The position numbers and the translations under genes are program-made. The notes under the pieces are model-generated. The model searched no databases and was not told the DNA's origin. It worked only from the letters and a program-made list of their open reading frames with translations. Of a stretch of DNA of 64,000 nucleotides, positions 44,325 through 56,600 are shown piece by piece. Origin of the DNA: Sinohyriopsis cumingii. Lineage: Eukaryota; Mollusca; Bivalvia; Unionida; Unionidae. The stretch covers positions 207,501-271,500 of the forward strand of contig JAPYKE020000265.1 in the NCBI GenBank assembly GCA_028554795.2, given 5' to 3'. Numbering within the stretch: the first letter of the stretch is position 1; each line of letters begins with the position of its first letter.

Positions 44325-44577
44325 AGCATATTTTGGGTTCGTTTTCCCTCCTTTGTGTGTGGATAGTAGATTTGTGTTTTTTTCTCCTTCCCGTGTGTGG
44401 ATAGTAGAGTGTGTGTTTGTATGAGTTAGCGTAAGTTTGTGTGGATAGTAGAGTATGGTTTATCCCGTTCCTTCTGTGGGGATAGTATGTTGTAGGTTTC
44501 TTTCCTCTCCCCGTGTGTGGATAGTATATTTTGGGGTTTATGTGAGTTGACGTACGTTTGTGTGGATAGTAGATAAT
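44325..44577. repeat. Degenerate minisatellite, GTGTGGATAGTAGA units
   Basis: About seven copies of GTGTGGATAGTAGA, separated by two kinds of spacer (TTTCTCCTTCCC-like and TTTGTATGAGTTAGCGTA-like) that partly alternate. Confidence 0.8.
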
Positions 44578-44720
44578 ATGTGAAGTGAGTGTAAGGGATG
44601 TTTTTCTTCACGTCCTTGCTTGAAGTATGTAAAGGGATGCGTTCATCATTCGCGCCATTCAATATTGAATAAACCAAAATGGCTTCAAACCGCCTTGACA
44701 AGATGAAGAAGATGCAAGAC

Positions 44721-46029
44721 GTCCTCGTTCATGCAATTTGTTTACGAGTTATTTTGTCCGTTGAGACTGGTAGCTAAATGGAATGTATAACGTAATCTTC
44801 TGAACTCGACTAGTCTAGTGCTTTTGATCGATTTCTATGAAACTTGGGAACTGTTATGGCTACAAATTCATTTGCTGCAGTATATGTGAGGTCCTATTCA
44901 GTTTTTGGGGGGAAGAGGATTTCCTTTCAAGCCAATTATTTCCTTTTATCTCAATGTATAAAAAAATTAATATAACGGATATAATACGTTCTTATTTTGG
45001 TTTAAAACGGAAAAAAACATTTTCCCAGCTATTTGAGATCCGGAAATGTGAAAACAAAATAAAATATCTCAGGTCCATGACTCAGAAAATGAAAGTATTG
45101 GTCACTAATATAACTGCGGTGTACCGTGATATGTATCGTGGATTGTTACAAAAAAAAAAAATGGTATACAGATGTACAATTTTTTGTGGTATCAAGCTCT
45201 AGTAGGTAGGTATTTTCTTTTATTTATGCATCACTGTGTGCAAATGTGTACATCCCTGGCTGCGTCTTTACGTGAGCCAAAAGACCTGCCTTATGACGTC
45301 ACTACTGGATGAAAAGTCATTTCAATTACGTCAAGTGCTTAAAAGAGAGGCATGAATGAAAAAACTCGTCTGCTTTGTCCAATTTTTAGGTAAAATCAAA
45401 AATTGCACACAGTAGTAAGTACATGTCAGGCTTTACACTCTTGTGTTTTCAGTAAATGCCAAACGTTCCGGTGATTCATTTGGCTTGGGTGAAAACTAGG
45501 ACTTTATCTTTCTTGAAATCATTTTTTCAATGTATTGGCCGTATTATGTGCTTAAGCAATGTTCTTTTAACTTTAGAGAAGGGTTTCTTTTTTAATATTT
45601 CAACACGTGTATGTTGATTATTAAGTATATTCATCTGAATTTTATATCAAATATGTGGTGCGCCAAATATCTGAATCATTCACCGCATCAAATGAAGCAG
45701 TTCTTGTATGAGAGTCAAAAAGTCTGGTTCCCGATTCGCAAGTTCCTGTCCTTGCCTGAGCCTGTCCTTTGCCAGAACCAATCTAAACACTGCGAAATCT
45801 ACGATATGTTCCAATTACTAATATCATAGGAATAATCAGCCAAGCGCAGCGATGCAACTTGATCATTGAAAGTAACTGAAATGTGGGCAATATTTCAATT
45901 CATTTTTTTTTAAAATTTACCCTGCTTGTAAACAAATAACTATAGTAAAGTTTGTAAAGGAAAAAACTCTCCCCATCATTGGAAAGATTCGCGCATTTAA
46001 TAATATATAGATGTCAGGGTCTTGTTTTA
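44721..46029. other. No gene recognised
   Basis: Open frames at 44837-45202 and 45611-45829 are without similarity or splice support. Confidence 0.4.
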
Positions 46030-46320
46030 AATCCTCTTGGTAAAAAAAAATTACCAAGTGGAACTAGCAGTTTCTTGACAAGTGCCCATCTGGCGAAGCT
46101 GTATATTGTATAACCCAAATTACACCCACCAATCATACACCAAACTACAGGGAATTAAATGGTTTTGTTGGGGTTCCCACCCCACCCCACCCACCAAAAA
46201 ATACATCCATGTACAAGGCCTTATTTAAATAGCCAGGATAACCATTGAAGAAACCTGTAAAATTTATTTTCTTTCAGACTTCAACCCTATGCAAAGTATG
46301 AAACCGTAGAGCGCCACCGT
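46030..46320. repeat. Dispersed repeat family D, right-hand part
   Basis: Matches 59890-60122: AATCATACACCAAACTACAG, TTTAAATAGCCAGGATAACC and the shared end AACCCTATGCAAAGTATGAA to GTAGAGCGCCACC. Confidence 0.8.
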
Positions 46321-47919
46321 ATGTTAGGTATATTTGATTTAATTATATCCATTTAATATATATTTATTTCAATTTATTTGTTTGTCAGTTTTAATTTTTA
46401 TTTTTCATTATGATATCGTAATGTAAATTTATTCACTAGAGATGATACTTTTTTTCAGAAAATAATTTGATCTTGACTGTTAGTTTATAAACACCAGGTG
46501 TTGATCTAAATCATAAATTGTTTCAAAATTTGTAGCAACCATCGTAAACAAGTTCTATTTTATTTTAAAATGATTGGTTGTTGTCGAGGTCATGATGGGA
46601 TTTCGGGTTTAAGATGTAAACAATTTTTTTTTATTTCTTAAAAATGATTCGTTTTCGTCAGGGTCACACTGGGTAGACGTGATCTTTAACAAGTACTTAG
46701 CTTCTATAAACTTCCAGAAGATGATCACGTCACCCATTGTTTACGTTTAGAATACGATATAACCTATGTTTTGGAGAATTATTCTCCGTAGAAGATGGGC
46801 TGTTAAAATGGAAGTTGTATGTTGTGCTGTTTGGAGTTATTTCAAATTGCTTGGATTGGAATTATTTCAAATTACTTGGATTCAAAAGGATTAATTCTGT
46901 TATTTTTCTGGAAAATACGTGTGCTCATGTGAAACTGATGAACAAGGACAGTTGTTTTAAATAAAAATTTATTCAGCTATCAAAAAACCGGAGTGATAAT
47001 TCTTGGTTCTACAGGGAACTGTAGAATTCAACACTACAGATTTCACCATATATCATCGTCTTCCATCTTGGATTCTTCGTCTGGATTCGAACTTGAAATC
47101 ATTAGAACATTTTGTTATTAGGACTTCAAAAATTTTATTCTTAGATTATTTTGGATTTTATTCTATAAACCGTAAGTTCATATTTTTTTCATTTTTACAG
47201 AATTTTTCCTGCGAAAAAATTGTATTTATTTTTTTCAAAGCTTGTTGTTTTCACTCTTTCTTGTGTTACGTGACACGAGACTTAAAACAAAAATGAAATT
47301 GCTTTTCTCATGTTCATATCATGCATGATTTTCTCAGCAAAATAGTACATTAATATCGATGTTATGCATGAAAATAAGCTATGTTTATTTTGCTCTTGCT
47401 TATGCAATATGCACTGAACAGTTTTGTGAAATAACTAGAGCACAGAAGTCAACTCAACTGAAATTTAGCATGTTGCATAAAGTGTAAGATATAGTTTGGA
47501 ATAAAAGTGATAACAAAATGATGACAAGGCAAACATACTTTCTTACACATACTAGTACTAGAAGAATTAGGTAATTTTACCCTTTTACCTCTGTGAACCT
47601 GAATTGTTTCATCCCTGTTCGAATGTACAATTTATAAATGACATTTCTGAAATAATTGTTTTATGTTCTTATCTTTCAGTATAAAATTGCTTGCTATGTT
47701 GAAAAAATACAATGAGCAATTTTAAAATAGCTCACTTTTCGTCGGGGGTGGGGGTGCGTGTGTTACTTTACAACTAATGAATACTGTTATTTGGAAGTAC
47801 ACGAGAATTAAAACAAAAGGACTGTTTAGATGCTTGTGACTTAAATGTTTCAGATATACAACACGAAATGAATCATACAACTATAACACCTATGTGGCTT
47901 GTATGGAGGCGCACCCTAG
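46321..47919. other. No gene recognised
   Basis: AT-rich intergenic sequence with nothing supportable. Confidence 0.45.
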
Positions 47920-48440
47920 TATGTATTTCTGAGAGAGAGAAAGAGGTTTAAGGTGAGGCTGTTTCCATTGGCAACATGCACAATGAGTGAATGGTGGCAT
48001 ACCTCTATGTACTGTGATTGAAACTGCTTTACATACAAAACAAAAATCGGGGCCCCGAGTGGCCGAAAGCGCTCCGTTACGATCACTGCCATCTCAACTG
48101 TCTGCGTGGGTTCGAGTCTCGGATTCGGCTAATGTGGGTATGTGAGAAAGCTTGCCAGTAGCTTCTCGTGGGTCAGTGGTTCTTTCCGGGGTTTTCCTGG
48201 GTTCTTCCTCCACCATTAATACTGGCCGCCAGGTATAGCCTATCGTGTGCTGAAAAATGGCGTTAAACCCTACAACAACTACTAAACACAAATTTAATAA
48301 AACTGGCTGTCCGACATTCTCGAAAAATCAGCCTAAACTCGTCCAAATTAATCTGCCTTTAGCAGATATTAAAATAGGAATATGCACTTTGCCAGATTCT
48401 GAATGTGCAATGAATGAATCATAAAATATAGAAAAGTCCA
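47920..48440. repeat. Dispersed repeat family D, left-hand part, split by a SINE
   Basis: 47930-48020 matches 59509-59600 (AACATGCACAATG..GGCATACCT). 48325-48430 matches 59688-59815 (AAATCAGCCT..TTTGCCAGA..GTGCAATGAATGAAT). The SINE at 48049 lies between. Confidence 0.75.
48049..48279 (+). mobile_element. tRNA-derived SINE (family A), copy 5
   Basis: GGGGCCCCGAGTGGCCGAAA head, B box GGTTCGAGTCTC, body, end GCGTTAAACCCTACAACAAC. It is inserted in family D sequence. Confidence 0.93.
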
Positions 48441-50533
48441 ACCGTACCTTGGGATGAATGTGTGTCATGTAGTTATCACGGCAATCTTCAAAGTAGTTTA
48501 GGTGGGATGGTGATAACGACTTTGCTGATGGATAGATGGACGTCAGGCAATGGACCATCCGTAAGTTTCTAATGCATGACCAGATGAGGTAACTATCGCA
48601 AAAAAATAATTATAATCCAAAGATTGTATATTAAAAATAATATAAATTACACATAAAAATATTCTCAGGTGAAAATGATACCTAGATCAGCAACTGCTGA
48701 ATGCGCAGGTAAGGGTTTTAGTACTAACCACATGGGTGGATCACACACTACTTTACTGACCACGGATGTGGAACTTAAATTTTTCTTTAAATAAAAGGCG
48801 ATATGCTCTCTGAATGCTTTATTAAAAGACATTTCATTTAAAAGGTGCATAACACGGCTAAAAGAAATCGCTCACTCCTGCTTTGCTATCACTGCTTGTA
48901 ACCATGAATAAAGTGAAGCACAGCACATCCAATTTAAACCTGGTTCTAACATGACATATTCAAGAAAAAGCCATGCCACGTGTTGAAAATTGTATTAGAC
49001 TGGCACGTTCTTCTTATCATCAGAGATATATAATTGAAAGGACGTCTGTGCATGTGGTTTTTTCGTTGGATAGTGGTTTCCAAATCATTTCCTAATCTTC
49101 TTGACAATAACCTTTATTCTGGCTTTTATATTTTAGCGGCATCCAGCAGCAAGAAATGTCAGGTACAGTATGAAATGCAAACATTTAAGATATTGTTTAT
49201 GTATGGTAAAAGAAACACAAAATGAATGGCACAGTTTAATTCTAATAATTTTTCACATACACAAAGTCTGCACATTTTCCTCACTTGAATTATGGAATTG
49301 TACCCTAAACTGAAAAAACATACAAAAGTGTGACCTCAAGTGTATAAAACATCTAAGTGTTTGACACATTAGTGTAAAGAACTGCACACCATCTAGTCAC
49401 CTTTTAATGTTCGTGTATGCCAGCAATGGCTGTGAAATGAGTCTTTGAATAGTTGAACCTGTATGCAGGCTTTCAAAATTCTTCAAAATTTACCCTCAAG
49501 ATTTTTACAAATTCATCACCTGCCATGATCTTTGACCTTGTAATTGACTATTTCATAAAGATGTTACAGGTACAGAATAAGGTAACTTGTGTAAATTCTG
49601 ACAGACTCTCCCAACACAAATGACTAAAGTTGGGTACCATGATAAAGTTTGAACCAAGGTATTTCAGAACATATGATACCACAATTATATTAGGGACAAA
49701 TAATTTTATGTTTTGGTGAAGGGACCTGACAGCTTTTTAATTAAATTTCCATGTCAATATCATGAAAAAATATATTGCTTCAAGTAAAATAACACTATAT
49801 TATATCCATTATATTTTTTGTAGAACGATGAATTATCTTAAGAAAATTTTTAACAATATTTCTGCTAAAATTAGACAGCTTGTTAATAAAAATAGGATGT
49901 GTAGACACAATTTACTAGCTATATTGATGATATAATAGGTAGGGAAACCTTAAGTGGGATGCCAACACTCATACAAAATAATTATTAGACAGGGCAGGTA
50001 AACATAAAATGCTCTCAACAAAAGAGAAAATATTTAGTGGACTTGAGAAATTGCAAAAAAATTAAAATTAAAAAAAATGCTCTCCTGAAACTTGTATGAT
50101 TCCCAATCTTACAAAAAGAATACATGTACTGAGCACATTTAGTAACAACTACAAATGACAATTTTTTTGTTTTTTGGTTTTTTTTAACAAAGTTTTTCAA
50201 AAAATTTGGATTTGATTAAAAACAGCTTTCACAACATCCAATCTGGCCAGTACACTGGCTTATGTGACAGGTGTCTAATATGTAATTGAAAGGGCCATAC
50301 ATATACTGGTAAATATATTTGTAATATTCAAATTAATTTGCAGTAAATACAACCATTGTGTAAATTTTGTAAAACAAATTTTAGAATTATTTTGTCATGC
50401 AAAATGAAGACATGATATTAATATCATTTAATTCGTAACAAGATTAATCGGGAATTTCCATATATTCCTTACCAATGGAAACTACCGAAGAACCGATCAG
50501 TGAAAAAGAACCATGGAATGTACCACCAGAAAA
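48441..50533. other. No gene recognised
   Basis: AT-rich intergenic sequence; no feature could be supported. Confidence 0.45.
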
Positions 50534-50544
50534 TAATACAACAG

Positions 50545-50796
50545 TTGTTGTTGTTGTTGTAGGGTTTAACGCCATTTTTCAGCACAAGATAGGCTATACA
50601 TGGCGGCCATTATAGTTGGTGGAGGAAGAACCCTGGAAAACCCTGGGAAGAACCACCGACCCACGAGAAGCTACTGGCAGGCTTTCTCACGTACCAACGT
50701 TAGCCGAGCCTGAGACTCGAACTCACGCAGACAGAGGTGAGATGGCAGTGATCCGTAATGGCGAGCACTTTAGACCACTCGGCCACTTGGGGCCCC
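50545..50796 (-). mobile_element. tRNA-derived SINE (family A), copy 6, with target duplication
   Basis: TTG-rich tail at the left and tRNA head (CACTCGGCCACTTGGGGCCC) at the right. The 11-bp direct repeat TAATACAACAG flanks it at 50534-50544 and 50797-50807, so the copy is complete and fairly young. Confidence 0.96.
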
Positions 50797-51452
50797 TAAT
50801 ACAACAGTAAAACAGTATATCGATAATACACTGCACCATGCACCTCTACAAAAGACAATGTCACTTCCACAATCACCACTTTGACCTTTTTACCCTGAAA
50901 TCTTGTAGATACTCCCTCTCCCTCTCTACATGGTATTGTTGTAGGTATTTTATTTCTAAAATCGAATGATGGGAATTTTGCACATATTTTTCTTAATCAT
51001 TTCAGGAGCAGCAAAAAAGCTGGTGCATGTTCTTCATTATCCTGTCCTTCACATGGAGTAAATGAATACAGGTGACACTTGATTTACGGCAGTATCATTT
51101 ACACGCTTTCATTTTAACACCGCTTATAACTAAGAAATAATAATTTGTGTCACTGTATTCATTTTTACGCCATTGCTGGCACCATGTGCTGTGAATCGCA
51201 TGCAGCTCATATACATAATTTATTTTGAAAATTATACATAAATAATCATTATTTGAAAACTTAGAGGTATAATTTGGCAAAGAACTTCCTTAATTTACAA
51301 ATATCCTATGGGAAAATTACTTTGGATTTATGCTGTAACCTCAGGAACCCATCTATGGCATAAATCAAGCATCACCTTAACAAACTGACGCAAGTCCATG
51401 AAAATGTATGCAGAAATTTTTCTTATATCCCTAGAAGCCCAAATCCCCATCC

Positions 51453-52259
51453 CAGACCTGCCAACCCAGATGAGTCTGTCTCAGTAAGGCAGTTGATTTT
51501 TGTCCAATAAGTTTGACCAGTTTTCAGTAAGGTGTAACAACAAATAATCAAACTGCTATTGTAAAGCTGGAAAATGTAATTAAAAGTTTGGTATTGAAAC
51601 ATGCAGCAAAGATAAACATCATATTCAACTGAAAAGTTTGTAAAGTACACATAAACTTTATTTACTACTACTACAGTAGCACAAACTTTAGTTCCAAACC
51701 CTATGCAGCTCAATGGCTTGTTGCTATCTCTCAACTTGACGTAATTCTTGGAAATTCTTTTTCCATTTCACATGACGATAGCAATCATTATCTCCTGCCA
51801 TGAGTCATACTCAAATTGGCATGTAATGTCCAATAAACAAAATTGTGTCCTTCCAGCTTTTATTCACAAGAATCTGAATATTCCTTTATATTCTTCTGTG
51901 TTGATTATTAACACTTTTCAAGAGGCTTATTTTCCATTCTGTCTTAAACATGCATCACTTGCTGGATGCCGTTTAAAAAAAAAAAATTCTCTAATCAACA
52001 ATCTAATTATGCAGACGCTTCACATGAACAAACAGTTGCAGTTCAAAGCGTCCAATGTGCTGCTGTAAAGTTAGTCTGATTTTCTGACTAATTTCACCTA
52101 ATTCTAAAATGAAACCCGGATCCAAATAAAACACCGGTGAACAAATTTTCTGGAGTTTTCGGCAATGATCATTTTTCTGTAGTTTTATGCCATAAGTCTG
52201 TATTTTAAGGGTAATTTTCTTAAGTCTTACGACAAAAATTGTAAGGGTTGGCAGGTCTG
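51453..52259. mobile_element. Candidate hAT-like element, 807 bp
   Basis: CAGACCTGCCAACCC at 51453-51467 is exactly inverted at 52245-52259 (GGGTTGGCAGGTCTG). The 8-bp flanks, CCCCATCC and CCCTACCC, agree at 6 of 8. No transposase was seen. Open frames inside are short. Confidence 0.65.
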
Positions 52260-53498
52260 CCCTACCCACGAGAAGAATGTAAACAATCATGTTTGATCCC
52301 AGTATAAAGGCTATATATGCTTTAATCTAGAACAAGGACTCGATTCAAATTATAAAAATGTTCAAAAATAAGTTTTTCAAATTAGAAACATTGTTAGTAG
52401 TGTCATATGCAAACCAAAACAAGCCCATAAAACAAACTGTGTTAGTAGAGTCATCTGCAAATCAAAACAAGTGTATAAAAAAGTTAAATACTGACAAAAT
52501 AGAATTGAAAAACATGGCACAAAAACTGAGTCAGTTTATCAAGATATGCATACAAACAATGAAAGCAAATTTCATTTATCTACAGCAAGTGGGTTCTCCT
52601 TAATAGTCCAAACAAGGTTTCACCCAAGCACAAGTCCAAAAAGCTGAACATGTAAAATTGCTGTCACGGACGGAATAATCAGGTCACCTACATATAAATA
52701 AAAATATACCTATGTAATTCTATTTATCTTTGTGAAATGGGTTTTGCTTAACTGTGGTAACAAAGTCTTGTCAAAGAAGTCCAAGTCACAAAAATTAAAA
52801 AACGTATAAAAAGATTAGCTGCAAGAATTCTACAGGCTATCATGTCTCCCCTTACTCTGCCCTGGCTTCATTCTATGCCCAGAGAAATTCCCACAGTAAA
52901 CAAAGCATGTTACTGTGATCTTTTTATTTCTCTGATAATCAAAACCCACTACAGTGAATACAACCATAAAATTTCATGTTTGTACATACAAAAGTGCCAG
53001 ACAAATTGACCTAAATGCGTAAATTAACATTGCCAAGGCTGTTGTTATTCCATCAAGCGTGACAAAAATTATTGCCAAGAGAGTGAAAAAATAAAAAGGT
53101 CATATATGAATACAAATATGCCTAACAAATTTAATTTTGTATTTCTCAGGTGGTTTTGGCTTAATCAGCTAAAAGTGTTTTTGTCCTTAAAAAATCCCAC
53201 CCACCCCCTTGTAAAATTTAAAGCCAAAACTGAAAAGTCGCTGTTATTTTGCTATTATGCTGAAACAGAGCTGGGACAGAGATGAAAAGATACTGGAAAA
53301 AATAATATGCACCCCTTCGGGTAATGCAGTATGAAAATCTGCTTTGGATTACCTTTTCTTTTACCAAATATAACATAATCTGAAGATTAAGGGACACATA
53401 AAATCTTTGTTGATATTTATGAATAATTTAAAACCACTGACATACAATGTAACATTTACAAAACATAAGTAAAAAATTTTTAAGCACAGACTTAAATA
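52260..53498. other. No gene recognised; downstream of DARS1
   Basis: Probably 3' flank, possibly a long alternative 3' UTR of the synthetase gene. TTTATT (minus-strand AATAAA) also occurs near 52925. Confidence 0.4.
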
Positions 53499-53504
53499 TT
53501 TATT
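53499..53504 (-). terminator. Candidate polyadenylation signal of DARS1
   Basis: Minus-strand AATAAA about 90 bases after the TAG stop, the nearest canonical signal. Confidence 0.6.
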
Positions 53505-53593
53505 GTTTCTTGTTATTTCTTAACTATCAATTCACATTCACAGACCTAATCTACTAAGGATGAAAATGGTGATATTCCATGTTAGTTTCTGCA

Positions 53594-53685
53594 CTAAGGA
53601 GTCAATCTCTTTGGGTCACGTGGGAACAATGACGTTTTTCTGACATTGTCAAGCCCTAGATAAAGCATGGTCACTCTCTCCAGAC
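53594..53685 (-). CDS. DARS1: DARS1 last exon
   Basis: Codes [20 protein letters not shown] then PRDPKRLTP and TAG. The first two bases finish the Gly codon of GGGIG. Acceptor TTCAG. Confidence 0.96.
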
Positions 53686-56600
53686 CTGAAAACAGATGAA
53701 ACAACTTCTGGAGTGTTTTCTCGCATAAACACTGCAATAACTGAAAGATATGAAAGTACTATAGGGACCCACATTTATAAATTAAGAGTACACATAGTCA
53801 TTAACATGAAAACTCTGTGAAATAAATTAGCTAAATTTCATTGAAATCAACTAAGAGTTATATTTTTTTTTAATGTTAAGTCATCAGTACAAATTTCACT
53901 TTAAATACAATTTCAGCAGTAAACAGCTCTAAACTATATAGGACTTCAAAATCTTGAGACAAAATCAGCCATCTCTTTGTCAAGCTTTAACTGGCAAAAT
54001 GTCCATCTACACTTTATTGACAAAATTTTAATACTATTGCAGCCTTATAAGTAATACAGAACTCCAATTTGTCTGTTAATGTTGGCAAAACATAAATGGA
54101 ACAGTATCATAGCAAACTTTGGAATATAACCTATAATAAACATTTCTAAATTGAGTCTGCGGTGGCATATAACATACCTATCCCTCCTCCTGCGTGTGGA
54201 GGAGCACCATATCTGAAGGAATCAATGTATGCCTGGATTGTATCTAGTTCTGAAATGAACAAAAAATAATCAAACATATGTTTTTTAAAGTTACGTTCAG
54301 TTTTACTTGTTACTCTAGAGGCCAAAAAAGTAAATGAAAAAGACAGAGCTTACCGTATTTTCTAGCCAATAAGTCAATACTTTTCTAGTTGAAAGTCAGG
54401 TCTTCGTCTTATACTCTGAATCGACTTGTATACGGATTTCATTAAAATTGCATCGACTTATATATGGATTACAGTACCTGATATGCTATTAAAATTGCTT
54501 TATAATCAGCATAATCAAAAACAGGTCATATAGAAGTACAAATTCTTGTTAAATTAATATGTCAATAAATTATTTAGCTTGCATTCTGCGTTATTTTCTT
54601 ATTTCTCAAACATGAAATAAAAGAAAACAATTACCAGTAAAAAGAATTAACTGGGCTGCATAGCACACTTACAATCTATACTCTATAGTGTAATGTACTA
54701 ATTCAAAGCATATAGTTTGTTCCTAAAAGAAGATATGAAATAATTTTGTTTTATTCATCCTTTTCAACCATACCTTGTTCTTCCTGATCACATTTTAGCA
54801 ACTGGTCCACTAATATTTGATTTTCCAGTATACTGCTGGCCACACACGAGCGATTACCAGCATAGCTTTTTCACTGATCTAATTGATCCTACAAGGGCTG
54901 TAATCTATATTAACTCGAGTGTTCTATGATTATTTATAAAATACTGTAGATTATGCTTTCTACCAAATCCCACAAATCATATGTTTATAACTGTATTTGA
55001 CAAAGTTTCTCAAATAAATATGGTTTAAACTAAACTAAAATCAGATATATTGATGGACTACTCACAGATCTTCAACAATCTATTTTTAGTTTTGCATTTC
55101 AGCTATAAGCAAATTGTAATTTCAACACATCACCTATATTCATTCTTAATCAGCCGTCATTTCAGTGTCTCTCTTTGATTTTACCGGTTGTTGATAAATT
55201 AGTCTTTGGTTTCCAACAAAAATCAAAGCCAGTTGCCACAATTGTTTAAACCCTGATATTGGCTTTGACTACTGATACTAGTTACCTTATTGCCTGTAAC
55301 CCATTGTTCTTTATCATTAATATCAAGTAGATTAGAATCACAGGAAATGATGCCCACTCCCTTCTCTGGATGTAAATAATGAATTTAGCCGTGCTACAGT
55401 ATTGGCACATATTAATGAAGTTAGGTATGTTTTGATCAGTCGTTTCAGTCATAATCATTCATATAAATATCCCTGTACAAATCATACAACTTATCTCACA
55501 ATGCCCCCATCAAATCACGCTTTTAAGCTGGAAGTCGTAAAGTTCGCTGAAGAGAAAGGTGGGAATATTGCTGCCCACAGGAAATATGGTGCAAGTGAAA
55601 AATGTGTCAAGGATTGGCATAAAGCTAAGATTGCATTATGCGCTAAAAAAACAAAACACCAAAAAAGCAAATCATGGCTGCAAATCATGATGGATTAATA
55701 TTGAGGATAAATTAGAAGAATATGCACCATGTGTCATGGAATGAACTCTGTTAATCTCAGACTCAAGGCAAAGAAAATTGCAACTGAACTAGGAATTGAA
55801 AATTTCAGTGGAAGTGTGTCATGATGTTATAGGTTCATGCAAAGAAGGGGACTTAGTATAAGACAACGCACTACTATGGCACAAAAACTACCAGTAGACT
55901 TTCTGGAAAAATTGAACAATTTCTGTGAGTATGTCCAAGACAAGATTAAAACTGACAATTTGGAAATGACTGATGTGATAAACATGGACAGAACAGTCGA
56001 GCTTAAAGGATCTAAGAGTGTTACTATTAGGAAAACAGGTCACGAGAAGTCAAACTTCACTCTAGAACTCTCATGTTCTGCCGATGGCGGAAAATTGCCA
56101 CCAATGCTGATTTTTAACAGAAAACAACAATGCCAAAGGAGAAATTCCCCAGTGGAATAATGACTGAAGTAAATCCAAAAGGATGGATGGACAATAACAT
56201 GATGGGGAAGTGGCTAGATAGATGTTTAGCACATCGAGTTGGTGGATTTTTTCTCACTAAGAAGTCTCTCCTCATTATGGATTCTATGTGTGCACACATC
56301 AGTACCGAGACAAAGGTGAAGATTGAAACCAAGAAGACATCATTAAGCATCATCCCAGGTGGTATGACAAAGTTATTACATCATTAGGCATCATCCCAGG
56401 TGGTATGACAAAGTTATTACAACCATTAGGCATCATCCCAGGTGGCATGACAAAGTTATTACATCATTAGGCATCATCCCAGGTGGTATGACAAAGTTAT
56501 TACATCGTTAGGCATCATCCCAGGTGGTATGACAAAGTTATTACAACCATTAGACGTTTCTGTTAATCGCTGTTTCAAGGCTGAGCATCAGAAGTTGTGG

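Noticed and set aside
44837..45202. 121-codon open frame
   Set aside because: No recognisable domain, no signal peptide or splice context, AT-driven composition. Not supported as a gene.
52003..52290. 95-codon minus-strand frame
   Set aside because: It lies mostly within the hAT-like TIR element (51453-52259) and has no transposase motif.
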